A DNA stretch of 57,294 nucleotides from Mycobacterium sp. AZCC_0083. Its GTDB lineage: Bacteria > Actinomycetota > Actinomycetes > Mycobacteriales > Mycobacteriaceae. A model generated the notes under the pieces. It did not search any database. It saw only the letters and a list, made by a program, of their open reading frames with translations, and was not told the DNA's origin. Both the position numbers and the translations under genes were made by a program. Location: assembly GCF_014202335.1 (NCBI RefSeq), contig NZ_JACHGP010000031.1:1-57294 (forward strand), in the 5' to 3' direction. Every line of letters begins with the position of its first letter. Position 1 is the stretch's first letter. This document shows, piece after piece, positions 40,314 to 48,650 of this stretch.

Positions 40314-40556
40314 ATGACCGTCACCGTGTACACCAAGCCCGCTTGCGTGCAGTGCAATGCCACCTACAAGGCGCTGGACAAGCAGGGCGTCGCCTACGAG
40401 AAGGTCGACATCAGCCTGGACGCCGAGGCGCGTGACTACGTCATGGCGCTGGGCTACCTGCAGGCGCCCGTCGTCGTGGTCGGCAACGAGCACTGGTCGG
40501 GCTTCCGGCCGGACCGGATCAAGGCGCTCGCCGGGGCGGTCGCAGTCACCGCATAA
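40314..40556 (+). CDS. nrdH: glutaredoxin-like electron donor NrdH
   Basis: The 80-residue protein starts MTVTVYTKPACVQCNATYKAL with the redox motif CVQC and ends with the NrdH-type SGFRPDRIKAL (WSGFRPD). It delivers electrons, received from thioredoxin reductase, to class Ib ribonucleotide reductase NrdE. It is the first gene of nrdHIE, with GAGGAG upstream. A 32-bp gap leads to nrdI. Confidence 0.97.
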   Translation: MTVTVYTKPACVQCNATYKALDKQGVAYEKVDISLDAEARDYVMALGYLQAPVVVVGNEHWSGFRPDRIKALAGAVAVTA

Positions 40557-40588
40557 CGGGTATTCGAGGCACTGGAAAGGAGGGCGTG

Positions 40589-41035
40589 ATGAGCAATCTC
40601 GTCTACTTCTCCAGCGTCTCGGAGAACACCCACCGCTTCGTCGAGAAGCTGGGTACGCCCGCCACCCGGATTCCGCTACGCGGACGCATCGAGGTCGACG
40701 AGCCCTACGTACTGGTTCTGCCCACCTATGGCGGTGGACATGCCAACGGGCCCGATCCCGATGCCGGGGGATACGTCCCCAAACAGGTCATCGCGTTTCT
40801 CAACAACGAACACAACCGGTCGCTGCTCCGCGGTGTCATCGCCGCGGGCAACACCAACTTCGGCGCCGAATTCGGCTATGCGGGTGACGTGGTCTCCCGC
40901 AAGTGCGGCGTGCCCTACCTGTACCGCTTCGAACTGATGGGAACCGAGGACGACGTCGCCGCCGTCCGTGCGGGCCTCGCGAACTTCTGGAAGGACCAGA
41001 CGTGTCACCAACCGTCACAGCTGCAGAGCCTGTAA
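40589..41035 (+). CDS. nrdI: flavodoxin-like ribonucleotide reductase accessory protein NrdI
   Basis: It begins LVYFSSVSENTHRFVEKLGTPATRIPL (FMN phosphate loop) and has VLVLPTYGGGHANGPDPDAGGYVPKQVIAFLNNEHNRSLLRGVIAAGNTNFGAEF, all typical of NrdI. Reduced NrdI supplies the oxidant that makes the Mn(III)2-tyrosyl radical in NrdF. ATG 40589 is chosen over GTG 40586 because AAGGAGGG then has a workable spacing. The gene's end overlaps nrdE by 34 bp. Confidence 0.97.
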   Translation: MSNLVYFSSVSENTHRFVEKLGTPATRIPLRGRIEVDEPYVLVLPTYGGGHANGPDPDAGGYVPKQVIAFLNNEHNRSLLRGVIAAGNTNFGAEFGYAGDVVSRKCGVPYLYRFELMGTEDDVAAVRAGLANFWKDQTCHQPSQLQSL

Positions 41036-44000
41036 TCTCCAACGCCTTGCCCGGCGAGACGGATTACCACGCGCTCAACGCGATGCTGAATCTGTACGAC
41101 GCGGACGGCAAGATCCAGTTCGACAAGGACCGGGAAGCCGCGAACCAGTACTTCCTTCAGCACGTCAACCAGAACACGGTGTTCTTCCACAACCAGGACG
41201 AGAAGCTCGACTATCTCGTCAAGGAGAACTACTACGAGCGCGAGGTGCTCGACCAGTACTCGCGTAACTTCGTCAAGACCCTGCTGGATCGGGCCTACGC
41301 CAAGAAGTTTCGGTTCCCGACGTTCCTCGGCGCGTTCAAGTACTACACCTCTTACACGCTGAAGACGTTCGACGGGAAGCGCTACCTCGAGCGGTTCGAG
41401 GACCGGGTGTGCATGGTGGCCATGACGCTGGCCGCAGGCGACACGATGTTAGCTGAGAAGTTGGTCGACGAAATCATCGATGGCCGATTCCAGCCTGCCA
41501 CACCGACTTTCCTCAACTCAGGCAAGAAGCAGCGCGGTGAGCCAGTTAGCTGCTTTCCGGCCGGAACTCCAGTGGATACTCCGGACGGCCCGAAGGCGAT
41601 TGAGACTCTGACGACGGGTGACCGGGTGCTCTCACACGACGGGTCGTTCTCCGTCGTCGAGTCCGTCATTGAGAACCCCAATGATCAAGCGCTCATTCGG
41701 ATCTCGCATTTCGGGCACAAGGAGCCAATCCTCTGCACTCCCGAGCATCCGATCCTGGTGTGGACGACGCGCGAGGTCGACACCCTCATCGATGGCGACG
41801 GTGCCGACCCGTTCGACGGGTTCGTGTGGCTGGCTGCGAAGGACATCCATCCTGCGGACTTCATCGTGACCGCAGCTCCGCTAGAAGGACGCGAGCGGCG
41901 CGTGCACGACTTGATGGAGCACGTCGGCTCCGGCGAATACGAAGAAGTCGATGGGCTCATCCGTAAGGTGAACACAGACCTGAAGCACCGCAACAAACAG
42001 CGCCACCACATGAAGTTCGTGTCGGTCAATCGCTACGTCGAGGAGTCCTACGACCTTGGCCTCATCCTCGGCTGGTACATCGCCGAAGGACACATCTCCA
42101 AGCGATCAGGACCGGATAGCGCGAAGACGCCCAACGGTATTCACTTCACGCTTGGCGCGCATGAACTCGAGTACCAGCATGAGTTGGCGACAGCGTTCAA
42201 GCGCGTCTTCGGCGCCGATCTCCCCGTCCACCACAGTGTGTCAGACCAATCGGTGCGCATGGTGTGCAATAGCAAGGTCGTCGCTTCGCTCTTCCTGTCG
42301 ATGGTTGGCACGGGATACCACCTGAAGCGCTTGTCCCACGACGTCCTGACAGCCGACGAGGAATTCCAGCATGGCCTGTTGGCTGGGTTGTTCCGAGGGG
42401 ACGGTTGCAGCACCACCGGCGGGATGGTGCTCGACTTGGTGAACCCGGAACTCATCGACCAGGTGCAGCTCCTCCTGCGTCGAGTCGGCATCATGTCTCG
42501 AGTTCGCCAGTACACCAACCAAGCCGGCAACATGACGGGGCAGGTGTTCGTGCCCGGGCTGCCGGGCGCCAACGAGGACTTCATCTTCGACGTCGGCAAG
42601 AACCTGCACAACTATGTGGGGCAGAAGGGCACGTCGCGGAAGACGTATCAGGTCGTGAACGGGCGCCACGTGTACGGAGTCCGTGATGTGGAGCGCACGC
42701 AAGACGTTCCGGAGAAGGTCTACAACCTTCACGTCGAGGACACGCATACGTACACGATTCGTGGCACGGTCGTGCACAATTGCTTCCTGCTGCGCATCGA
42801 GGACAACATGGAGTCGATCGGACGCTCGATCAACTCCGCGCTGCAACTGTCCAAGCGGGGTGGCGGAGTCGCGTTGCTGCTGAGCAACATTCGCGAGCAC
42901 GGCGCGCCGATCAAGAACATCGAGAACCAGAGCTCGGGCGTGATCCCGATCATGAAGCTGCTCGAGGACTCGTTCTCCTACGCCAACCAACTGGGTGCCC
43001 GGCAGGGCGCAGGCGCGGTCTACCTGCAGGCCCACCATCCCGACATCTACCGGTTCCTGGATACCAAGCGCGAGAACGCCGACGAGAAGATCCGGATCAA
43101 GACGCTCTCGCTGGGCGTCGTGATCCCGGACATCACCTTCGAGCTGGCGAAGAAGAACGAGGACATGTACCTGTTCTCGCCGTACGACGTCGAGCGTGTG
43201 TACGGGGTGGCGTTCGCCGACATCTCGGTAACCGAGAAGTACTACGAGATGGTCGACGACGCGCGGATCCGCAAGACCAAGATCAAGGCGCGTGAGTTCT
43301 TCCAGACTCTGGCCGAGCTACAGTTCGAGTCGGGCTACCCGTACATCATGTACGAGGACACGGTGAATCGGGCCAACCCGATCGAGGGCAAGATCACCCA
43401 CAGCAACCTGTGCTCGGAGATCCTGCAGGTGTCGACGCCGTCGTTGTTCAACGAAGACTTGACCTACTCCAAGGTGGGCAAGGACATTTCGTGCAACCTC
43501 GGGTCGCTCAACATCGCCAAGGCGATGGACTCGCCGGACTTCGCCCAGACCATCGAGGTGTCGATCCGGGCTCTGACCGCCGTGAGCGATCAGACCCACA
43601 TCTGGTCAGTGCCGTCGATCGAGCAGGGCAACAACGACTCTCACGCGATCGGCCTCGGGCAGATGAACCTGCACGGATACCTGGCCCGGGAGCGGATCCA
43701 CTACGGTTCCGAAGAGGGCATCGACTTCACCAACATCTACTTCTACACGGTGCTGTACCACGCGTTGAAGGCATCGAATCGCATTGCGATCGAACGAGGT
43801 CATGCGTTCGGCGGCTTCGAGCGCTCGAAGTACAAGTCGGGAGAGTTCTTCGACAAGTACACCGATCAGCCGTGGGAGCCGGCCACCGACAAGGTGCGCC
43901 AGCTGTTCGCCGATGCCGACATTCGCATTCCGACGCAAGAGGATTGGGTCCGACTCAAGGAATCGGTGCAGGAGCACGGCATCTACAACCAGAACCTGCA

Positions 44001-44394
44001 GGCCGTTCCGCCGACGGGGTCGATCTCCTACATCAACCACTCGACGTCGTCGATCCACCCGGTGGCGAGCAAGATCGAGATCCGCAAGGAAGGCAAGATC
44101 GGCCGCGTCTACTACCCGGCGCCGTTCCTGACCAACGACAACCTGGAGTACTACCAGGATGCGTACGAGATCGGCTACGAGAAGATCATCGACACCTACG
44201 CCGCGGCCACTCAGCACGTGGATCAGGGGTTGAGCCTGACGCTGTTCTTCAAGGACACCGCCTCCACGCGCGACGTCAACAAGGCGCAGATCTACGCCTG
44301 GCGCAAGGGAATCAAGACGCTGTACTACATCCGGCTTCGCCAAATGGCGTTGCAAGGCACAGAGGTGGAAAATTGCGTCAGCTGCATGCTGTGA
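41002..44394 (+). CDS. nrdE: class Ib ribonucleotide reductase alpha subunit NrdE, interrupted by an intein (1130 aa precursor)
   Basis: GTG 41002 follows AAGGA six bases upstream and overlaps the end of nrdI. The precursor has 183 N-extein residues, a 410-residue intein and 537 C-extein residues, giving a spliced NrdE of about 720 residues. After splicing the site reads [26 protein letters not shown], in which the Cys corresponds to the redox-active cysteine Cys225 of E. coli NrdA. The C-terminus carries the reducible pair NCVSCML. NrdE reduces ribonucleoside diphosphates with the radical from NrdF and electrons from NrdH. Without splicing the enzyme cannot be active, since the intein breaks the chain at a catalytic residue. 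Confidence 0.97.
   Translation: [1130 protein letters not shown]
41551..42780 (+). other. intein with LAGLIDADG homing endonuclease in NrdE (410 aa)
   Basis: The intein starts at Cys1 ([13 protein letters not shown], block A), has block B TPEH (intein residues 63-66), two LAGLIDADG helices [12 protein letters not shown] (169-180) and [10 protein letters not shown] (276-285) with their acidic residues, block F [14 protein letters not shown] and block G VVHN (His409-Asn410). It is followed by Cys+1 of the C-extein. All splicing residues are present. Both endonuclease acidic residues look intact, so it may still be able to home. Codon third positions are less GC-rich than in the exteins. Confidence 0.96.
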
Positions 44395-44423
44395 CGCTTG
44401 ACGCTTGACGGTGCTGTGCAGGA

Positions 44424-44810
44424 TCAGCTCTCGCGAGCCTTGTCCGCATGCAGCGCCTTCAAGCGGCGCTCTTCGCGCAGCACGCTCTGGTAGCTCTCGC
44501 GTTCCGCGACGAGCCACTCGGGCTTCTCCTCGAGCAACTGGTTGATCTGCTCGGTGGTGGGCCCATCCTCGACGCCATTGCGTGCGAGACCCGCGATCGA
44601 GATGCCCAGCTTGGCCGCCACGAGGTTCTTCGGGTGCGGCCCGTTCTTGCGGAGGTCCTTGAGCCACTGCGGCGGGTCCGCCTGCAGTGCGGCGAGTTCG
44701 GTGCGGGTGGTCGGGTTCTCCTGGAACTCCGCAGGCGTGGCGGGCAAGTACACGTCCAGCTTCTTCGCCGCCGTGGCGGGTTTCATGGACTGCGCATTGG
44801 GCCTGCTCAT
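44424..44810 (-). CDS. DUF5997 family protein, 128 aa
   Basis: A small, helical, soluble protein with KKLDVYLPATPAEFQENPTTRTELAALQADPPQWLKDLRKNGPHPKNLVAAKLGISIAGLARNGVEDGPTTEQI. This is the conserved actinobacterial DUF5997 type, always found, as far as I recall, next to a LysR-substrate-binding-like gene as here. LGISIAGLARNGV could be a helix-turn-helix-like element. It is divergent from that gene by 41 bp and converges with nrdE. The function is unknown. Confidence 0.8.
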   Translation of the reverse strand: MSRPNAQSMKPATAAKKLDVYLPATPAEFQENPTTRTELAALQADPPQWLKDLRKNGPHPKNLVAAKLGISIAGLARNGVEDGPTTEQINQLLEEKPEWLVAERESYQSVLREERRLKALHADKARES

Positions 44811-44851
44811 GGCTTGAGCTTATCGGTGGGGCCCAACGGTAGCCTGAGGCG

Positions 44852-45565
44852 GTGACCCCGCTCTGCCTCACCGTCGGGTACGTCCCCGGTGTGACGCCCG
44901 CGAAGTGGGCTCGGACCTGGGGCGAACGCCACCCCGAGGTTCAGTTGCAGTTGCATGCCGTCGCCGCGGCAGACGCGGCCGACGCGTTGCGGGCCGGCAC
45001 CGTCGACGTGGCGCTGCTCCGGCCGCCCGGGGGCACGTCCGGGCTGGCCGTCGTCCCTCTCTACGAGGAGGCGACGGTGGCCGTGGTCCCGACCGATCAC
45101 ATTCTCACTGCCGACGACACGATCACCGCCGCAGACCTCGACGGCGAACCAATCCTGATCCCACACGACGACGTCGTGGCCTGGGCAACCGCCCCCGGTG
45201 TCCAGGTCGATCACCGACCCGAGACCGTCAAGGACGCAACAGAACTCGTCGCCGCAGGGATCGGCGTGCTCATCGTTCCCCAGTCGCTGGCGCGGCTACA
45301 TCACCGCAAGGATCTCACCTACCGCCCGATCACCGACGCGCCCACCTGCCCTGTGGCGCTTGCCTTCCCGGAAGGGCCGCAGCCGGCACTGGTCGAGGAG
45401 TTCATTGGAATCGTGCGGGGTCGCAAACCCAGTTCGTCGCGTGGGCGGGCCGAGCAGGCGCCGAAGCGCACGGCACGGGAGAAGACTCTCGCGAAGCAGG
45501 CCGCACGCGCCGCTGCGGGTAAGGTCGCCCGCAAGCCCGGTCGGGCCGAGCGTGGTAGACGCTGA
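44852..45565 (+). CDS. LysR-type substrate-binding domain protein without HTH, 237 aa
   Basis: It has the effector domain of LysR regulators (LTVGYVPGVTPAKWARTWGERHPEVQLQLHAV, AGTVDVALLRPP, LYEEATVAVVPTDHIL, ELVAAGIGVLIVPQSLARL), but the N-terminal DNA-binding helix-turn-helix is missing. A lysine/arginine-rich tail of about 45 residues (SRGRAEQAPKRTAREKTLAKQAARAAAG) could give non-specific nucleic acid binding. The start is GTG 44852. The constant pairing with DUF5997 suggests the two proteins form a functional unit, possibly with DUF5997 supplying DNA recognition (inference). Confidence 0.82.
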   Translation: MTPLCLTVGYVPGVTPAKWARTWGERHPEVQLQLHAVAAADAADALRAGTVDVALLRPPGGTSGLAVVPLYEEATVAVVPTDHILTADDTITAADLDGEPILIPHDDVVAWATAPGVQVDHRPETVKDATELVAAGIGVLIVPQSLARLHHRKDLTYRPITDAPTCPVALAFPEGPQPALVEEFIGIVRGRKPSSSRGRAEQAPKRTAREKTLAKQAARAAAGKVARKPGRAERGRR

Positions 45566-45589
45566 CGTAACCCGTCCCATGCCGAGGTG

Positions 45590-45934
45590 CTACTCCCGCC
45601 CTAGCCGAATGGCTTTGGAGGGAACCGAAGTCGGCAACTGTGTCAGATTGGGAAGCCCCGGCTTGACGGTGGGTTTCGTTGGGCCTGCGTCGGGCGACCT
45701 GGTCTCCGCGGCGGCTTCGTCGAGCCAGCACTCGCCGGTGCTTTCGTCGTAGTCACCGCCGTAGAACACGCAACACACGCCGATGCCGTCGGTGTCTTGG
45801 TGATCGCCTGCGCATTCCCAGAAGTCATCGCTTGCTGGTTGCGCGCCGGCGTTGGCGGCGAGGCCGATCGACAGGCCTGCCGCAAGCGCAGTCGCGGCGA
45901 GCAAGCGGTGGAACGAGGGCGAAGTGTTGCGCAT
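45590..45934 (-). CDS. small secreted cysteine-containing protein, 114 aa
   Basis: ATG 45934 follows AGGAG and starts a signal peptide (MRNTSPSFHRLLAATALAAGLSIGLAANAGA) cleaved before QPASD. The mature region has CAGDHQDTDGIGVCCVFYGGDYDESTGECW, four cysteines likely forming two disulphides, then a Pro/Thr-rich tail (DAGPTKPTVKPGLPNLTQLPTSVP). No family is known to me. It stands alone between the LysR-like gene and the acetyltransferase gene, divergent from the latter. Confidence 0.75.
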   Translation of the reverse strand: MRNTSPSFHRLLAATALAAGLSIGLAANAGAQPASDDFWECAGDHQDTDGIGVCCVFYGGDYDESTGECWLDEAAAETRSPDAGPTKPTVKPGLPNLTQLPTSVPSKAIRLGRE

Positions 45935-46087
45935 GTCGGGCTCCTGGTGGGTCGTCGCATCCCCGCGGGACGCGTCCACCTGTTAGGAGTGCCGAGGGTG
46001 GCTGAATGCCACACTTTTCGGGCGAGTGCGTCGCTCGCCGCAAATAATCAGTGGATTCTCGCCGCTGAAAAGTTCACGCTCAAGGGT

Positions 46088-46921
46088 ATGGATGTCCGGC
46101 TGTACCACACCGCGAACGACTTCGGGTCGGTCGCGCATTGGGTGTACCGCAGCGATCCCGTGTTGTTCACCAGCGAGCTCACCGCCCTGCGCACGACGAG
46201 GGGTGTGACCGACGGGGTGTTCCTGTCCGTCACCGATTGTGACGACGAGATCGGTGCCGCGATGCAGACTCCCGGCGATGCGCTGCTGGTGAGCGGGCTA
46301 CCGCCTGCCATGGCGAAGGCCGCGGCCCTCGAGGTGTCGGCGGTCCGCGCCACACTCCCGGGGGTGCGCGGAACACGTGCCAACGCAACGGCGTTCGCCG
46401 ACGCCTGGTGTTCGGTCACGGGCGCGCACGCGGGCGAGGCGATCGGCAGGACCTTGTACCGGCTCGGCGATCTGGTCGAGCCGAACGGTGTGCCGGGGGA
46501 GTGCCGCGTTGCCGGGGCAGGCGATGCGGACTTGCTCTTGGACTGGGTCGACGGGTTCTTCGTCGACGCGTTCGGCGTCGTGTCGGATAGGGGAGCCCGC
46601 CGGGGCTTCCTCGGCGACATCCGTGCCTACGGTGGTGACGTGGTGCTCTGGTCGGTGGACGGCGTGCCCGTCAGCATGGCGCGGGTGCACGCACCCGCCG
46701 CGGGGATGAGCCGCATCGGCCCGGTCTATACACCTGCCGCGAGTAGGGGCCACGGGTTCGGCGCGGCGGTCACCGCCGCCGCGGCGCGTCAGGCCTACCG
46801 GCGCGGCGCCAGGCACGTGGTGCTGTTCGCCGATGTCGTCAACGCGGTGGCGAACGGAATCTACCGGCGGCTCGGGTTCGTGCCGGTCGCGGATTCCTTG
46901 GAGTGCGCCTTCGCGGCCTAG
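46088..46921 (+). CDS. GNAT-family N-acetyltransferase, 277 aa
   Basis: The C-terminal GNAT domain has SMARVHAPAAGMSRIGPVYTPAASRGHGFGAAVTAAAARQAY (motif A, Q/RxxGxG/A as SRGHGFG) and NAVANGIYRRLGFVPV (motif B). The N-terminal half (about 140 residues) resembles the substrate-side domain of two-domain GNATs. The start at ATG 46088 follows AAGGG at rather close spacing. The substrate is unknown. Confidence 0.85.
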   Translation: MDVRLYHTANDFGSVAHWVYRSDPVLFTSELTALRTTRGVTDGVFLSVTDCDDEIGAAMQTPGDALLVSGLPPAMAKAAALEVSAVRATLPGVRGTRANATAFADAWCSVTGAHAGEAIGRTLYRLGDLVEPNGVPGECRVAGAGDADLLLDWVDGFFVDAFGVVSDRGARRGFLGDIRAYGGDVVLWSVDGVPVSMARVHAPAAGMSRIGPVYTPAASRGHGFGAAVTAAAARQAYRRGARHVVLFADVVNAVANGIYRRLGFVPVADSLECAFAA

Positions 46922-47076
46922 CCGCCGACGGAGTCGGCAAATGGACGAAGGCGACACGTCGAATACTGCATACAAAACATTCCATACATGCCGTCGAAGA
47001 GGCAAGCTAGGGAGGGCCGCCAGCGGGCATCCCGCGGTGGTTCCCCCCGAACACCTACTTGAACGGAGGCCTCTGA

Positions 47077-48453
47077 GTGACCGCGTCATTCTTCAGCCGG
47101 GAACGTATCGTCGCCCCACCAGGGTGGAGCCGCTGGTTGGTTCCGCCCGCCGCGCTGTCGATCCACTTGTCCATCGGCGCAGCGTATTCGTGGAGCGTCT
47201 TCAAGAAACCCCTCGAAGGTGCGCTGCACATCTCCGGGACGCTCAGTGCTCTGCCGTTCACCGTCGGCATCGTCGTTCTCGGGCTTTCTGCGGCGATCTT
47301 CGGCACCTGGGTCGACCGCAACGGGCCGCGCCTGGCGATGTTCACCGCCATGTGTTGTTTCTGCGGCGGCTGGCTGATCGGTTCCGCCGGGCTGGCGATG
47401 CGCCAGTACTGGCTGGTGCTGCTCGGTTACGGGCTGGTGGGTGGTATCGGCTGGGGCATCGGATACATCTCGCCGGTCTCCACGCTGATCAAGTGGTTCC
47501 CGGACAAGCCAGGGATGGCGACCGGCCTGGCGATCATGGGTTTCGGTGGTGGCGCGCTGATCGCGTCACCGTGGTCGACGCAGATGCTCAGTGTGTTCGG
47601 CAGCGATTCGGCGGGCATCGCCAAGACGTTCCTGGTGCACGGACTGGTCTACGCGGCGTTCATGTCGCTGGGCTGGCTGTTGGTGCGGGTACCGAGGGCG
47701 GATTGGAAACCACACGGATGGACTCCCGCGCCACCGGCGGTGGGGTCGGTCGTGTCCGGTGGCCAGGTCTCGGCCAACAACGCGATCAAGACACCGCAGT
47801 TCTGGCTGTTGTGGGTTGTGTTGTGCTTCAACGTGACTGCGGGCATCGGCATCCTCGAGAAGGCCTCGCCGATCTATCAGGACTACTTCCCGACCGCGGG
47901 TATGGCTGCGGCCGCACTGGCCGCGGCCGCGGCGGGCTACGTCGCGATGCTGTCGCTGGCCAACATGCTGGGACGCATCGGCTGGTCCAGCCTGTCCGAC
48001 GTGATCGGCCGCAAGAACGCTTACCGGATGTACCTCGGCGTCGGTGCACTGCTGTACCTCACCATCACGCTGATGCAGAACTCGAACAAGGCCGTCTTCA
48101 TCATCTGCACGTTGCTCATCTTGTCGTTCTACGGCGCAGGCTTCGCGACCGTGCCTGCCTATCTGCGCGATCTGTTCGGCACGTATCAGGTCGGAGCGAT
48201 CCACGGCAGGCTGCTCACCGCGTGGTCGGTCGCGGGCATCCTCGGGCCGATCATGGTGAACGCGATCGCCGACAGCCAGAAGGCGGCGGGCCGGTCCGGG
48301 CCCGACCTGTACACGATGTCCTTCTCGATCATGATCGGCCTGTTGCTCGTCGCGCTGGTGTGCAACGAGCTTCTCAAGCCCGTCAATGAAAAGTGGTACG
48401 AGCCAAGCGCATCCGGTGAGCCCGCGAAGGCACTTCAGGGGAGCCAGCGATGA
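47077..48453 (+). CDS. MFS transporter, oxalate/formate antiporter (OFA) family, 458 aa
   Basis: GTG 47077 follows GGAGG. Twelve helices are visible. OFA hallmarks are HLSIGAAYSWSVFKKPLEGAL in helix 1, FGTWVDRNGPRLAMF as the A-motif, GYGLVGGIGWGIGYISPVSTLIKWFPDKPGMATGLAIMGFGGGALI, and the second A-like motif MLGRIGWSSLSDVIGRKNAY. The family exchanges organic anions. A 48-residue single-helix protein gene overlaps its stop (ATGA), as in OFA transporters with small subunits. Confidence 0.9.
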   Translation: MTASFFSRERIVAPPGWSRWLVPPAALSIHLSIGAAYSWSVFKKPLEGALHISGTLSALPFTVGIVVLGLSAAIFGTWVDRNGPRLAMFTAMCCFCGGWLIGSAGLAMRQYWLVLLGYGLVGGIGWGIGYISPVSTLIKWFPDKPGMATGLAIMGFGGGALIASPWSTQMLSVFGSDSAGIAKTFLVHGLVYAAFMSLGWLLVRVPRADWKPHGWTPAPPAVGSVVSGGQVSANNAIKTPQFWLLWVVLCFNVTAGIGILEKASPIYQDYFPTAGMAAAALAAAAAGYVAMLSLANMLGRIGWSSLSDVIGRKNAYRMYLGVGALLYLTITLMQNSNKAVFIICTLLILSFYGAGFATVPAYLRDLFGTYQVGAIHGRLLTAWSVAGILGPIMVNAIADSQKAAGRSGPDLYTMSFSIMIGLLLVALVCNELLKPVNEKWYEPSASGEPAKALQGSQR

Positions 48454-48596
48454 CCGACCAGACAACCGACGTCGAACTGCACGACTACAAGTCGACGGTG
48501 CCCGCGGTCTTCGTCTTCCTTGCCTGGCTCTGGGTGGCGATCCCGTTCGGTTACGGCGTCTTCCAGTTGATCCTCAAGGTCAAGCAACTCCTCTAG
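48450..48596 (+). CDS. small subunit of the MFS (OFA) transporter, 48 aa
   Basis: ATG 48450 overlaps the MFS stop by 4 bp and follows AGGGGAG. The peptide MTDQTTDVELHDYKSTVPAV continues into one transmembrane helix (VFVFLAWLWVAIPFGYGVFQLIL) and a short KVKQLL tail. Small single-helix proteins of this type accompany OFA transporters in several actinobacteria. It probably stabilises or localises the transporter. Confidence 0.85.
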   Translation: MTDQTTDVELHDYKSTVPAVFVFLAWLWVAIPFGYGVFQLILKVKQLL

Positions 48597-48650
48597 CGGA
48601 CCGCGTCACCGCTCCGAAGGCGATGCAGGGTGTGGCCGGCCTCCGCCGAG

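Noticed and set aside
44392..44412. Three tandem 7-mers (TGACGCT) at the nrdE stop
   Set aside because: Too short and imperfect to be functional; probably slippage at the end of the gene.
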